From Azolla caroliniana (taxonomy: Eukaryota > Polypodiophyta): DNA of 64,000 bases. The stretch is from positions 9,734,001 to 9,798,000 of the forward strand of contig JBHGNT010000012.1 of NCBI GenBank assembly GCA_043228905.1. The letters run 5' to 3'. The notes under the pieces are model-generated. The model did no database searches. It saw only the letters and a program-made list of their open reading frames with translations, and was not told the origin of the DNA. Positions 21,713-32,976 of this stretch are shown piece after piece (positions within the stretch are counted from its first letter, which is position 1; each line of letters opens with the position of its first letter). The translations under genes were made by a program, and so were the position numbers.

Positions 21713-24700
21713 TTAAAACATTGCACTCTTGCAATGGAAAGTTAGGGAAGCTAGTTCGGAGAGTATTTTTGCGTTCCCATGTGGATCTTTTATTGATTTA
21801 TTCATCCATTTTATTTTAAATTTTCGGATTTCTTTAGTACGTAATTGCTTTGTTTTAACATCGAGAATTCTTTCTGGTACACGTGGTTTAGAAGATAATT
21901 CTTCAGAAGTAACCAGTGTTTCCGTTGTAACTGTATTATCGCCAGGACGACTCACATGAAAAACTGGATGAATTTCACCACCTTCGGGAAGAGCGAGACG
22001 ATAGGCTGATGACCCAATGCGTTTGAGATCTGTAAATGGTTCACAAAATGGTGGGGCTAACTTAGCACACTTACCCTTAGACAATGTCTTAGAATTGTGA
22101 GGTACACGTAAAAATACCTTCTGTCCAAGGTTGAATACACAAGGTTGCCTATGATGATCGGCATAAAAACGCGCTCTATCTTGAGCTATTTTTATATTAT
22201 CTCGTGCAATATGCAACATATCTTGCATATCCCGAAGAAAGTTTTGCGTATTTAGCAACTCATCATGATGTATATTAACATCAATCGGGGCTCATGGTTG
22301 ATAACCATACATCAACATAAAAGGACTATATCCCGTCGACGTATGCTTGGAGCTATTATAAGAAAACTCCAAAATTGGGAGATAACGTTCCCATTTTGTT
22401 GGTTTTGCACCAACGTATGCTCGAAGAATGTCCTCAATAATTTGATTTACTCGTTCTGTCTAGCCATCGGATTGAGGATGATCTGTGGATCTCATGCTCA
22501 ACGTAGTTTCTAACTTCTTAAAGACTTGCGTTCAGAAGTCACTAGTAAACTTTGGATCTCGATCACTCACAATATCTATCCGTAACCCATAAAAACGAAA
22601 TAACTCGTCAACGAATTGGTAAGCCAATTCAGGACCTGTTACCATGCTTTTAGTAGCAATAAATCTGGCCATTTTAGTTACTCTATCAACCACAACCCAT
22701 ATGGCATCATGGCCTTTTTGGGTGCGAGGAAGGCTAACAATAAAATCCATGGATATACTTTCCCACTTATTATTGCGAATGTCCAAGGGATGTAAAAGTC
22801 CTGCGGCTTTAAGTTGCTTCGCTTTGTTAACCTAACATTGGTGACATTTAGTCACATAGCTATGTATGTCAGGACGCATCTTAGGCTAATAAAATTGAGT
22901 GGAGATGAGAATGAGTGTACGATGTATTCCAGGGTGCCCTTCTGAGGGTGCATCATGGCATTCAAACAGAATTCTCTTTTTGACCTCAGGCAAATCTGGA
23001 ACACAAACCTTCCCATTATGGTAGAGTAGACCGTTAGCAATGTGGAAGTATTCCTTCGAGGATGTGGACCGTTAGCAATGCCCTACGACCTTTCAGGTCT
23101 TGCTGGTCACAAAAATATTTTAAGGACTCGTGGTCCATAGTTACCACAAAGCAATTTCCATAAAGATAATAGCGCCATGTTTTGAGTGCATGTATAACTG
23201 CAAATAATTCCTTTTCTTGAACGGTATACCGACATTGAGCAGAATCAAGTTTCTTACTCTCGAATGTTATTGGTTTACCATCTTGATATAAGACAACACC
23301 TATAGCATAATCGCTTGCATCGGTTTCAACCTCAAAAGGTTTTGAAGGATTAGGTAAACGAAGTGAAGGAGCCTTGCACACCAGGTCCTTGAGTTCCTTA
23401 AAGGCGAGGTCTAGTGTACCATTCCAGACAATAGGTTTTGTAGACTTATGTGTTTGACCTTTTAGAAGATCGGTAAATGGCGTCGTCAATTGGGAGTAAT
23501 TACGAAGGGATTTTCGCAAAAACCCGACAAAACCAAGGAATGATCAAACTTCTCGAATATTCTGAAGAGTGGGCCAAAGCTTGATTTTCTCGATGCAAGA
23601 AGGATCAATTTCAACTCCTCGTTCGGTTATGAGATGTCCAAGATAAGTAATTGATTTTTTGAAGAACTCACATTTTGAGATCTTCGCATAAAATTGTTTG
23701 TCACGCAATGTTTGTAAAACAAAGCGGACATGTTTAACATGTTCTTGTAATGTATGACTATAAACTAAAATATCATCCAAGAAAATAACGACAAATTTTC
23801 CAAGTTGTTCTCGGAAAATGTCATTTATTTCTTGATGAAATGTAGTTGGAGCATTGGTCAAACCAAAAGGCATAACCGAAAACTCATAATGGCCATAGTG
23901 CGTACGAAATGCCGTTTTAGGAACATCGTCCTCACTTATACGAATTTGATGGTAGCCAGTACGGAGATCAAGTTTCGTAAAATACCAAGCTCCCTAGAGA
24001 CGGTCAATTAGATCGTCAGCCCGGGGCAATGGATACGAATTCTTTATTCATGAGTCGGTAATTAATACACATACGCCATGTGCCCTCTTTCTTTTTAACC
24101 AAGAGAACTGGTGCACCCCATGGAGATTTATTGTAACGTATATACCCATTCATAAATAGTCCTTGAGTTGCTTAGACACCTCATCCTCTTCGGATCGACT
24201 TAAGCGATACAGAGGTATACTTATTGGGGCAACACCAGGTACAATATCTATACGATGGTCTACATTTCCTTTAGGAGGTAACCCATCAGGTAGTTCATTT
24301 GGAAAAAAGACATGAAAATCATTTAAGATTTCATCAAGTTGTTGTTGTTCAAAAATATGTTAATTGAACCGAGACATTATCGGTATTATAAACGTGAATG
24401 CCCAGATCAAGTGCACAATAAAATAGAGTAGAACAAGACAACTCGGATATTGATGAAGAGGAAACAATCGAGAGGGATTGTTTTTTTACACATTGAATAA
24501 AATGATGAACCCAATCAATAAATAAAAAAAAGTTTTTATTATAGAACCAGGGATAACCCAGTATTACATCAGTGGTACAAAGATTCATTACATGGTAGTC
24601 TACTTCCTCTATATAAGTATTAATAGAAATTGCTAATGAATGAATCGCCCCGTTGATGTATTGTACTCTTCCATTAGCCAAGTGCACCGTATAGGTGTGA

Positions 24701-24840
24701 TCACTTACGGTGGGTTGGATTCCCCATATTTGAACCAAACGATCATTCACAAAGTTTTGTGAGCTTCCCAAATCAAACCGAAATTGTACGGGAGATCCAT
24801 TGATATACCTGTTTGTTCGTAGTAAATCATTGGGACCCAA
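21713..24840 (-). pseudogene. pol: Element C pol
   Basis: Protease: FRFDLGSSQNFVND (about 24770), where the usual DSGSS motif reads DLGSS. RT: MPFGLTNAPTTF and FLDDILVYS (about 23800). RNase H: VETDASDYAIGVVL, TVQEKELFAV and TMDHESLKYF. Integrase: ISMDFIVSLPRTQKGHD (22740) and IVSDRDPKFTS (22550). The C-terminal linker has NLGQKVFLRVPHNSK and HPVFHVSRPG, with a chromodomain-like remnant (ILDVKTKQLRTKEIRKFKIKW). Stops and frameshifts occur between these blocks. Confidence 0.85.
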
Positions 24841-24909
24841 TACATAGTGAGGAAAAGAACATTGACAATTACTTAAATGATGTGTATAGACCTGAAGGAC
24901 ATTAGGAAT

Positions 24910-25696
24910 CTAACCTTTATGGTCTGCAGCTTTAGCTTTCTTGCCGTGCTCTTTCCGTTGGAGCTTTAGACATTGGTCTTTTGTATGACCCTTCTTTTTG
25001 TAGAATACACAAAAAGGATGTTGTCGCTTACAATCGCGATCCATGAATTTGTTGGGTGTCTTTCGTTTTGGACTTGTGGATTTGGGTTCTAGCATGGTGA
25101 ACATAGTCTTCTAGCGAGGAAAACTTCCTGCTAGAGGGGTTCATTAAAGCTTGTGTTGCCTCGGTTCGAGAGGGAGGTTGCAAAAATTGGCCCTTGCTAT
25201 AACAAAATCTGTCCAGGTATCAGACAATCTCCCCAAAGTTCGGAGCCCACGCCACCAGGTGACGGCCTTACTCCCTAGTTCTCGGCAAACATATGCAATC
25301 TTCGTACAATCTGGCGTGGGATAGAGCTCAAAATAAGACTCCCATTGGCCCAGCCACGTGCAGTTTGCTTCTTCGGTTCTTTCCTTTTTTTTCTCCCGTA
25401 AATGGCTTAACGACAAACGATGGCTCACCTTGTCACTCATCAGGTCTATTAGTCTCACGTTGTAAACTAATGACACGTGCCTCGAGAGAACTTTGAGATT
25501 GCCGAAGTTCGGTCATCTGTTGAGAGGTGAAACTAAGGTATTGGGTTATTTGTGAAAAGTACATCTCAATGGACATTTGTCCAGGAGGATTTCCTTGAGT
25601 TCCTTCCGCTTGAGCAGATGACATTAGGTCGTTGTTTTGAGCCATTAAATGGTTATTTCTGGCAAAGAAATAGGATAAGGTCAGACAAATAGGCAT
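24910..25696 (-). pseudogene. gag: Element C gag
   Basis: It begins near 25696 and includes a Gln-rich helix (ITQYLSFTSQQMTELRQSQ). The capsid-like segment is WLGQWESYFELYPTPDC...AVTWWRGL (about 25365-25230). The zinc knuckle CVFYKKKGHTKDQC (about 25000) has its second Cys replaced by Tyr. Frame breaks lie at about 25110-25140 and 25440. Confidence 0.7.
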
Positions 25697-26966
25697 AACA
25701 TCATGTCATGATGTAAACATATCATGGACAAACATGGGGGTTCAGGATCAGGTTACTATGGTAACACAAAGGTGTTTTAAAAACCATGGGGGTGACAAAT
25801 AAATGTCTTTCCCTAATCTCTATATCGATTTTTTCATGGCGGCTCCCCAAGGCTCAACCATGTATGTTCGCGTCATGAGTAGTTTATACACGAAAAAAAT
25901 GTTAACAATAAACTATATTTCTGTGCGCACATATGTGGTTTCGGCTCTTTAAGTCCTATTACGAGGACCCTGAAGTGCACTTAGACCTCAAGTCTAAACA
26001 TGTGTTATAGTCATATGTAACAACGATATTGTATGGTCTTGGTCATATTTGAACTCAGGACCTCGAGAACAATTGCATTAAACACTTGAGCCAACCAAGT
26101 AGGTTGCTCTTCATGAATGTTTAATTCATGCGTATAAGAGATATCCGAGGCATTTGCCCATATATGTTTTTTTAAAAGAAACATATATGTCAAGAGTCCT
26201 TATTTCCCCCTCGTTTACTACAAAATATGTTGGTACGTTACCTAACCTCTAGTCTCGTAATTACGATGGCATACGCCAAAGTGCAACCTAATGGTCACGC
26301 CAAATGAGCCCTCTTTTCGTAGTAGGCCCACATGGCCCATCACATGGTTACGTCATTACGAATGCCTCTCGTAAGAATGCGATCAAATATATGTTTACTT
26401 ATCACATATATACGATCAAATACGTATACATGTGATCACATATGCGTACATTAAACAAATCGTTACATCAAAGAGCCAGAAATGATGTAGCCTCAACGCA
26501 CACAAAACATCAAAAAATAAGGGTTAATCGTAATACGCAAGTGAGGTATTGACCTCATACGCATACGACACCAAACGCATATCATTTACAATGAAATCAA
26601 AGTATTGACCTCATACGCATACGTAACATATGTATGTGAGCGTAATACGCAATTGAGGTATTAACCCCGTGCGCATACGACACTAATCACATATTCAATA
26701 TATGTCAAATCAGGTATTGACCTCATACACATATGTAAACGTTTTATACAACCAACTAATTAGCACTTCAACATCATTGAATATATATAAAAAAGAATTA
26801 CATATTAACCATACACATGATTAAATTCGGAGAAGAAAGAATAGAAAAAACAAGAATGATTACCGAAGTTCCTTTGTTGATTGCTGTCTGGAACAAGGTC
26901 GACCGCACGTTGATCGATCACCATCCATCAAGAAGACAAAACCAACAAAAGAAACATTAGAACATG
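25697..26966 (-). other. Element C leader, non-coding
   Basis: About 1.27 kb lie between the primer site and gag with no credible ORF. The stretch contains a tRNA-like sequence (26041-26105) and degenerate tandem copies of a roughly 50-bp motif containing GTATTGACCTCATACGCATACG (26520-26740). Confidence 0.7.
26041..26105 (-). repeat. tRNA-like sequence in element C leader
   Basis: On the minus strand, TTGGCTCAAGTG resembles an A box and GAGTTCAAAT resembles a B box, spaced as in a tRNA-derived promoter. The flanks do not form a clean acceptor stem, so this is tRNA-derived debris rather than a gene. Confidence 0.5.
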
Positions 26967-26981
26967 ATCTCAGATACCAAC

Positions 26982-27424
26982 TATTAGAGACATGAACTAA
27001 TGTAAGCATTAGATAAGGATAGAATATAGATAGATAGATAGAAAGCAGAGAGAGAAAGAAGGGTGCCGATCCACTCAACCACCCTCGAACGAAGGGATTG
27101 AGATGGACTCGTGCCTCGATCGACGTCCCATACCACCGCCGTAGCGTCGATTCATACCTGGTGCTGGCGCACTCACAACAAGAGTTGACCCACCACAAGA
27201 CAGAGTCTCGACGTAGTCAACAAGATGATCAAATGAGGGTAGCTACGCCTCTTATTTATAGTGATACCCAAGGCCCCCAAGCAAGTTCACACTTGGCCTA
27301 ATGGGTTGTCTCAATCCCGAGGACTAAAAGTAATCCTCCCCTTCTTTACACTCTCGTTTAGCCCTCACACTTATCCACGTGTATAGAATACTATGGTCAT
27401 GCCCATAACATGCCCATAACATCT
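26982..27424 (-). repeat. Element C 5' LTR
   Basis: This is the partner of 21246-21699, with scattered substitutions and small gaps. It carries an 11-bp duplication at its outer end (TGCCCATAACA twice). The TATA-like TATAAATAAGAGG recurs at about 27248-27260. Confidence 0.85.
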
Positions 27425-28003
27425 GTTATCCCTTAGGCTGGACAAGCCCTAACACATGGTGTTCCTTAGACTACTGCCCCCATCGGAAAGTTGTTCCGTT
27501 TGGAATTCAAGTGCTTCTTCCGCGACCCTCCCCAACACTCTAGGAAAAGACCGATCTTGTCGGATCTCCTCAGCCGCATACTGGAAGGCTGCCCACCTTT
27601 GATGTGTTTTAGCAAGTCGTCTTCCTCGTTCGGTCACTTGGCCGTTAGTCAGTCGAGACATCCATCCCTCGGTGTTCTCTTGTCACTACACGAATCGTGG
27701 TCGCCAAAGACGGTGTTATCCATTAGGCCGGACAAGCCCTAACACATGGTGTCCCTTAGACTACTAGCCCTACCGGAAAGTTGTTCCGTTTGGAACTAAA
27801 GTGCTTCTTCCGCAACCCTCCCAAGCACTCTGGGAAAAGACCGATTTTGTCGGATCTCCTCGGCCGCATACTAGAAGGCTACCCGCCTTTGCTGTCTTTC
27901 GGCAAGTCTTCTTCCTCCTTCGGTAACTTAGTCATTAGTCGGTCGAGACATCCATCCCCAAGTGTTCTCTTCTCACTACACGAATCGTGGTCGCCAAAGA
28001 CTG

Positions 28004-28465
28004 TGTTATCCCTTAGGCTGGACAAGCCCTAACACAGGGTGTCCCTATGGAACACTTCAACAAAGGTGGTACGGGGAGATATGGATAGACCGTAGTATCG
28101 AATGGGTCTTAACTGGTTACTAACCGACACTCTGAATTAGTCGTAACATACGCGTAAGATTAATTATATTAAGCACAGGACGGTAACCAGATAGACACTA
28201 AACATATGTAAACAACAACACTTCTATTAATTATCCGTTATTGATTACATTCTTGTCGTGTCCTTTTATAGGTCTCCGAATGAGTTACAAACCGGTGCCA
28301 ACCGGCAACCGACAACGATTTGGTCCGGATCCGAATCAGCATACCGATTCTAGGTCTGTCCGTCCGCTTCTCATAATACTTATTAATTCTCACAATAACA
28401 TAATACTTATTAATTTCAACTCCCTATTCCTAATTAAATACCCCTTTTTCATTCTAGACTCTACG
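28004..28465 (-). repeat. Element B 5' LTR, outer end truncated
   Basis: It starts TGTTATCCC at its inner end and aligns with 35846-36281. The match stops at about 28465, where the tRNA-Leu array begins; about 35 bp of the LTR outer end (present as ...GCCGGCCAACA at 36281) are missing. A TATAAAAGG box (sense) lies at about 28261-28269. Confidence 0.85.
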
Positions 28466-31400
28466 GCCCTGTTTTTGAGAAGAATAATGTAATAATTGTT
28501 CCCTGAAAAGTTTGGAAATGCTAGATTGCTTCAATCCACTAATGACAACTGCAGGATTTGAACCCACACCCATTCAAATTGTAGCCTAAATCCAACACCT
28601 TTCACCACTTGGCCAAAGCCAAATGGTCAATATGTTGACTACATCAAGAATTTCACTCTTGATAAAAGTGCAAAAGAGTGTTAAAACAAAAAGTGATAAT
28701 TTAAGTGTTCTCAATTTAGGTCGTTCGGCAAAAGTTTTAATCACATCAATGTGCAATGCAAGCACTACGTCTAAGAAGGAATACAAGAATAATGTAGAAG
28801 TTATTTTATGAAATGCTAGATTATTTCAATTCGCTAATGACAACTATGGGATTCGAACCATCGCCATTTCCAAATAGAGCGTAAAGCGAATGCCTTAAAC
28901 CACTTGGACACATTGTCAATGTGTTTATGACATCAACAGAAATACATCATTGATAAAATTGCATAAGAGTGTAAAAAAGATAGTAATATTTGAAGTGGTG
29001 TCAATTTAAGTGGGTGGGCAACAATGTTAAGCACACAATGTGTAATGCAAGCACTAGGTCAAAGAAAGAATATGTTTAATGTTTTGTACGGCCTTGTTTT
29101 GGAGAAGAATACCGTAATAATTGTTCCATGAAAAGTTTGGTAATAACGGATTGTTTCAATCCACTAATGATAACTGTGGGATTTGAACCCACACCCTTTT
29201 GTATTGGAACCTAAATCCAACGCCTTAGACCAATCGCCCAAATTGTCGATGGATTGACATCAAGAAAAGAACCGCACATTTAATAAAATTGCAAAAGAGT
29301 GTTAAAATGGAACTAGGCAACAATGTTAAGCATATCAATGTGCAATGCAAGCACTAGATCTAAGAAGGAACGTGTTTAAAGTTTTCTAGCGCCCTATCTT
29401 GTACAAGAATAGCATATGTTTAATGTTTTCTAGCGCCCTATTTTGTACAAGAATAACGTAGTAGTTATTTCATGAAATGTTTGGTAATGCTAAATAATTT
29501 TAATTCACTAATGACAACTGTGGGATTTGAACCCTCGCCCTTTCGAATTGGAGCCTAAATCCAACCACTCGGCCAAATTGTCACTGTGTTGATGACATCA
29601 AAATAGGTGCACACTTGCGAAAGTTGCAAAAGAGTGTTAAAAAAGAGAGAGATATTTGAAGTGGTGTCAATTTCAGTGGGTCGACAACAATGTTAAGCAC
29701 AGAATGTGTAATGCAAGCACTAAGTGGAAGAAAGAATATGTTTAAAGTTTTCTATGGCCCTGTTTCAGAGAAGCATAACGTAATAGTTGTTCCGTGAAAA
29801 TTGTGGTAATGCTAGATTGTTTCAATCCAAGAATGACAACTGTGGGATTTGAACCCATGCGCTTTTGTATTGGAGCTTAAATCCTAAGCCTTACACCACA
29901 CGACCAAATTGTCGATGGGTTGACAACATCAAAATAAGTACATCATTGATAAAATAGCATAAGAGTGCAAAAAAACCAAGTGATATTTGAAGTGGTGTCA
30001 ATTTCAATGGGTGGGCAACAATGTTTAATGCAAACACTAGGTCGAAGACAAAATATATTTAAAGTTTTCTATGCCCCGGTTTTGGAGAAGAATAATGTAA
30101 TAGTTGTTCCATGGAAAGTTTGGTAATGCTAGATTGTTTCAATCCACTAATGACAACGGTGTGATTTGAACCCACGCCTTTTCATATCGGAGCTTAAATC
30201 CAACGCCAAATTGTCGATGAGTTGATGACATCAAAAAAACTACACACTTGAGACAGTTGTAAAAGAGTGTTAAAAAAGAGAGTGACATTTTCATTGGGCA
30301 ACAATGTTAAAATGGAGAGTGTTAAAATGCCCTTTGGGATTGGAGCCTAAATCCAACGCCTTAGACCACTCGGCCAAATTGTCATTGAGTCGATGACATC
30401 AAAACAAGTGCACACTTGATAAACTTCTAAAAGGGTGTTAAAAAAGAGAGTGATATTTTTAGTGGTGTCAATTTCGGTGGCTGGGGAACAATGTGAAGCA
30501 CATCAATGTGCAATACAGGCACTAGGTCGAAGAAAGGACACACTTAAAAGTTTTTATGGACCTCTTTTGTACAAGGATAACATAGTAGTTATTTCATGAA
30601 ATGTTTGGTAATTCTAGATTTTTTCAATTCTCTAATAACAACTGTTGGATTGGAGAGTGTTAAAATGCCCTTTCGGATTGGAGCCTAAATCCAACGCCTT
30701 AGACCACTCGGCCAAATTGTCGATGGGTTGATGATATCAAAGGAAGTGTACACTTAAATAAAGTGGCAAAAGAGTAATAAAAAAGAGAGTGATATTTTTA
30801 GTGGTGTCAATTTAGGTCACTGTGCAACATTGTTAAGCATATCAATGTGCAATGCAAGCACTAGATCGAAGAAGGAATATGTTTGAGTTTTTGTGGCGCC
30901 CTATTTTCTACAAGAATAACGTAGTAGTTATGTCGTGAAATTTTCTGTAATGCTAAATATTTTAATTTACTAATGACATCTGTGGGATTCCCATCCACGT
31001 CCTTTCGAATTGGAGCCTAAATCCAATGCCTTAGACCACTCGACCAAATTGTTAACGTGTTGATGACATCAAAAGAAGTACAACATTGATAAAATCGCAA
31101 AATCGTGTTAAAAAAGAGAGTTATATTTTAAGTGGTGTCAATTTAGGTCAATGGGCAAGAATGTTCAGCACATCAACGTGCAATGCAAGTATTAGATCCA
31201 AGAAAGGACTTGCTTACAATTTTTTATGGCCCTTTTTTGTACCAGAATAACATATTTGTTATTTCATGAAAAGTTTGGTAATGCTAAATTTTTTCAATTC
31301 TCTAATGACAATTGTGGGATTTGAACCCACGCCCTCGTCGGATTGGAGCCTAAATCCAACGCCTTAGACCACTCGGCCAAATTGTCATGGTGTTGATGAC

Positions 31401-31610
31401 ATCAAAACAAGTACACACTTGATAATGTTTCAAAAGAGTGTTAAGAAAGAGAGTGATATTTTAAGTGGTGTCAATTTCGGTGTCTGGGCAACAATGTTAA
31501 GCACATCAATGTGCAATGCAAGTACTAGGTCGAAGAAAGGACACAATTAAAAAAATTTATGGCCCTCTTTTGTACATGGATAACATAGTAGTTATTTCGT
31601 GAGGGCCCAG
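28466..31610 (-). repeat. Tandem array of tRNA-Leu(UAG)-containing units (array 1)
   Basis: Ten copies of a roughly 220-370-bp unit, each with a tRNA-Leu-like core on the minus strand. Cores: 28544-28618, 28839-28917, 29169-29247, 29513-29582, 29835-29913, 30152-30215, 30330-30383, about 30635-30721, 30974-31053 and 31307-31386. The flanks are also conserved, e.g. GATGACATC...AAGAGTGTTAAAA and AATGTGCAATGCAAGCACTAGGTC. Some copies have lost the D arm (29513, 30152) or the T arm (30330). The anticodon loop TTTAGGC is mostly kept. Confidence 0.9.
31307..31386 (-). tRNA. tRNA-Leu (UAG anticodon), structurally intact copy
   Basis: The 80-nt minus-strand sequence folds with a perfect 7-bp acceptor (GACAATT/AATTGTC). 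It has a Leu-type D arm, a perfect 5-bp anticodon stem TTGGA/TCCAA around loop TTTAGGC (anticodon UAG), a class II variable arm, and a perfect T stem GTGGG/CCCAC with loop TTCAAAT. A CAA motif stands 7-9 nt upstream, as is common at plant tRNA genes. No TTTT terminator follows closely, so function is uncertain. Confidence 0.7.
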
Positions 31611-31840
31611 GAGAATGGTTTTGGGCAAACTCGAGGGTCCGAGAGATTCTGTTGTGACTCGGATGGTGCTAAGAGGAATAACAACATGTCTTCGTTAGTA
31701 TGGTTACCTTGCAAAATAATGTTGGAGAGGGCCTGAACCAGTTGGCTGATTGGCGATGTGGGCTGATGTTCTTCAATTTGTTGTTCTAGAAATTCTGGAT
31801 TCACAGAGTTTGTGTGGTCGTTGTTGTTGTTGTGATGCAT
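31592..31840 (-). CDS. Hypothetical 82-residue protein in the tRNA-cassette spacer
   Basis: The ORF begins with an Asn/His-rich stretch (MHHNNNNDHTNSVNPEFLEQQ), then a predicted helix SPISQLVQALSNIILQGNHTNEDMLLFLLAPSE. It runs into the array junction. A close homologue starts at 60750 in the inverted copy, where a stop shortens it. Conservation may only reflect recent duplication. The pattern recalls the N-terminus of a retrotransposon Gag, but I cannot assign it. Confidence 0.4.
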   Translation of the reverse strand: MHHNNNNDHTNSVNPEFLEQQIEEHQPTSPISQLVQALSNIILQGNHTNEDMLLFLLAPSESQQNLSDPRVCPKPFSWALTK

Positions 31841-32215
31841 CGTGGCATGTGTTTTTGGGGTCGTGAGTTAGGGCGGCTTTGCCCGTCTACTCCACCAAGA
31901 TGTGAAATGCTCTCAAAATAGCTCCGGGCTTTCCATTATGTTCTAAGTTACATCTTATATGCTACTCTTAGCGTGGTGGGTGTTTTCCTGCTCCTATTAG
32001 CACTTCTAATTATGGGGGCTTGCTGGGGCCCTAATTTGGGTGTGGTCAATGTGACCCTTGTTAGGTGGGGCCTTGGATAGGATCTGTGGTAATACCACAA
32101 TATGTTATATAGAGTGTAACTAGGAATTTATGCATGAGACCTGGAAAGGCAGTACTTAATGGTTACAACTCCATGTTGCGGTTGTGAAAACTTGGTTCCA
32201 ATTTGGAAACACAAA
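31841..32215 (-). other. Spacer between tRNA-Leu and tRNA-His parts
   Basis: Non-coding; the reverse complement matches 60480-60749 closely. From the sense side it begins TGTGGTATTACCACAGATCC, a short palindrome starting with TG, and runs to the ATG of the small ORF. It may be a relic LTR plus leader. The part near 32100-32215 belongs to the tRNA-His unit flank. Confidence 0.6.
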
Positions 32216-32245
32216 CTCCGTGGTCGTAGTTTAGTGGTTAGAATT
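32216..32245 (+). pseudogene. Truncated tRNA-His 5' half
   Basis: The sequence GTGGTCGTAGTTTAGTGGTTAGAATT matches the acceptor and D arm of the tRNA-His copies at 59384-59454 (there on the opposite strand). It is cut before the anticodon, where unrelated sequence begins at 32246. Confidence 0.75.
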
Positions 32246-32289
32246 GAGCGATTGGGTAGGATCAATCAGTGAGATGAAGAGCTGGTGAG

Positions 32290-32960
32290 TCGGCCGCGCT
32301 TTCCCCATGTAAGGAATCAAGGAGACAGTTCATGCACAAAGAAAAAGGGAAAAGGAAGATGACAGATTGGTGGCGAAGTGCGTGAGCCGGAGAGCTACGC
32401 AGAGGCGGAAAAAGCCGCGAATTGGCGCGTTGCAATGGAGGAAGAGATACGGCCACTCGATGCCAACGATACATGGGACCTGGTTGACCCTCCCCAACAT
32501 TGCAAACCGATCGGTTTCAAGTGGGTGTAAAAGGTGAAGTATAATGTTGACAATTTGGTCAACAGATACAAGGCCTGGTTAGTGGCCAAGCAATTCGTGT
32601 ACACCCATGGAATCGACTATGACGAGACCTTTGCTCCGGTAGTGAAGCTGACGACAGTTCGTGTGGTGCTGGCAGTTGTCGTGACAAGGGGTTGGCATCT
32701 TCACCAGATGGATGTGAAGAATGCATTTCTTCAAGGTGACCTCGAAGAGCGGGTGTACATGATCTAGCCCCCTGGGTTTCGGTCAAAGATGAACAAGTCG
32801 ACACTCTGCCGACTAAAGCAAGCCCCCTTCACTTGGAATTCAAAAATCACGCACCGGTTGCATAACATGGGGTTTGCAGCCTTGATGTCAAACTCTTCAC
32901 TGTTCATCCAGAAAGGTCCAAATGGTCCGATATTGTCACGGACACACGAAGCGCGAACTA
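32290..32960 (+). pseudogene. Copia reverse transcriptase fragment
   Basis: Translation gives the RT N-terminal half: [45 protein letters not shown] and [19 protein letters not shown]. Stops follow (after KWV and YMI). It closely resembles copia element F RT (39697-39160), though with many changes, and has no LTRs. Confidence 0.85.
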
Positions 32961-32976
32961 GGAAGAAGCACATATG

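Larger units (their letters stand above)
21246..27424 (-). mobile_element. Gypsy element C, nested at the element B leader
   Basis: This 6.2-kb minus-strand Ty3/gypsy element has LTRs of about 450 bp (21246-21699 and 26982-27424) and a GTTAT duplication (21241-21245 and 27425-27429; ends uncertain by 1-3 bases). The primer site at about 26967-26979 reads TGGTATCTGAGATC (sense), a tRNA-iMet type with changes. It has gag, protease, RT, RNase H and integrase, all with stops. No accessory ORF is seen. It is unrelated in detail to A, B or D. Confidence 0.9.
20985..28003 (-). repeat. Triplicated 290-bp LTR-end/primer-site/gag-start unit of element B
   Basis: The block from the inner LTR end (GTGTTATCC...) through the primer site (TGGCGACC...) and the first 75 or so gag codons is present three times. 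The copies are 28003 to 27714, 27713 to about 27430, and (beyond element C) about 21245 to 20985. The period is 290 bp. Element C inserted at the boundary of the last copy. The primer-like sequence stands at 27982-27996, 27692-27706 and 21218-21232. Confidence 0.85.
1..28465 (-). mobile_element. Gypsy element B (outermost host element, interrupted)
   Basis: This is a minus-strand Ty3/gypsy element with its 5' LTR on the right (28004-28465). Gag, protease, RT, RNase H and integrase remnants run leftward, and its 3' end lies left of the window. Element A (593-15820) splits its integrase. Element C (21246-27424) sits at its leader. Joining the flanks in thought restores homology to the B-family copy at 44662-46618, which has neither insertion. 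The coding parts carry stops and a frameshift, so it is dead. The primer site begins TGGCGACC, a type reported for Tat/Ogre-like gypsy elements; the clade assignment is inference. Confidence 0.85.

Noticed and set aside
24349-24840. Element C as an active element
   Set aside because: Protease, zinc knuckle and many frame breaks show decay despite recognisable LTRs.
28466-31610. tRNA-Leu array as a CRISPR-like array
   Set aside because: Repeats are long, the whole unit is conserved, and the cores fold as tRNA; eukaryotic context.
28466-31610. tRNA-Leu array as a run of SINE insertions
   Set aside because: Units are head to tail with flanks conserved on both sides and no A-rich tails or target duplications between them.
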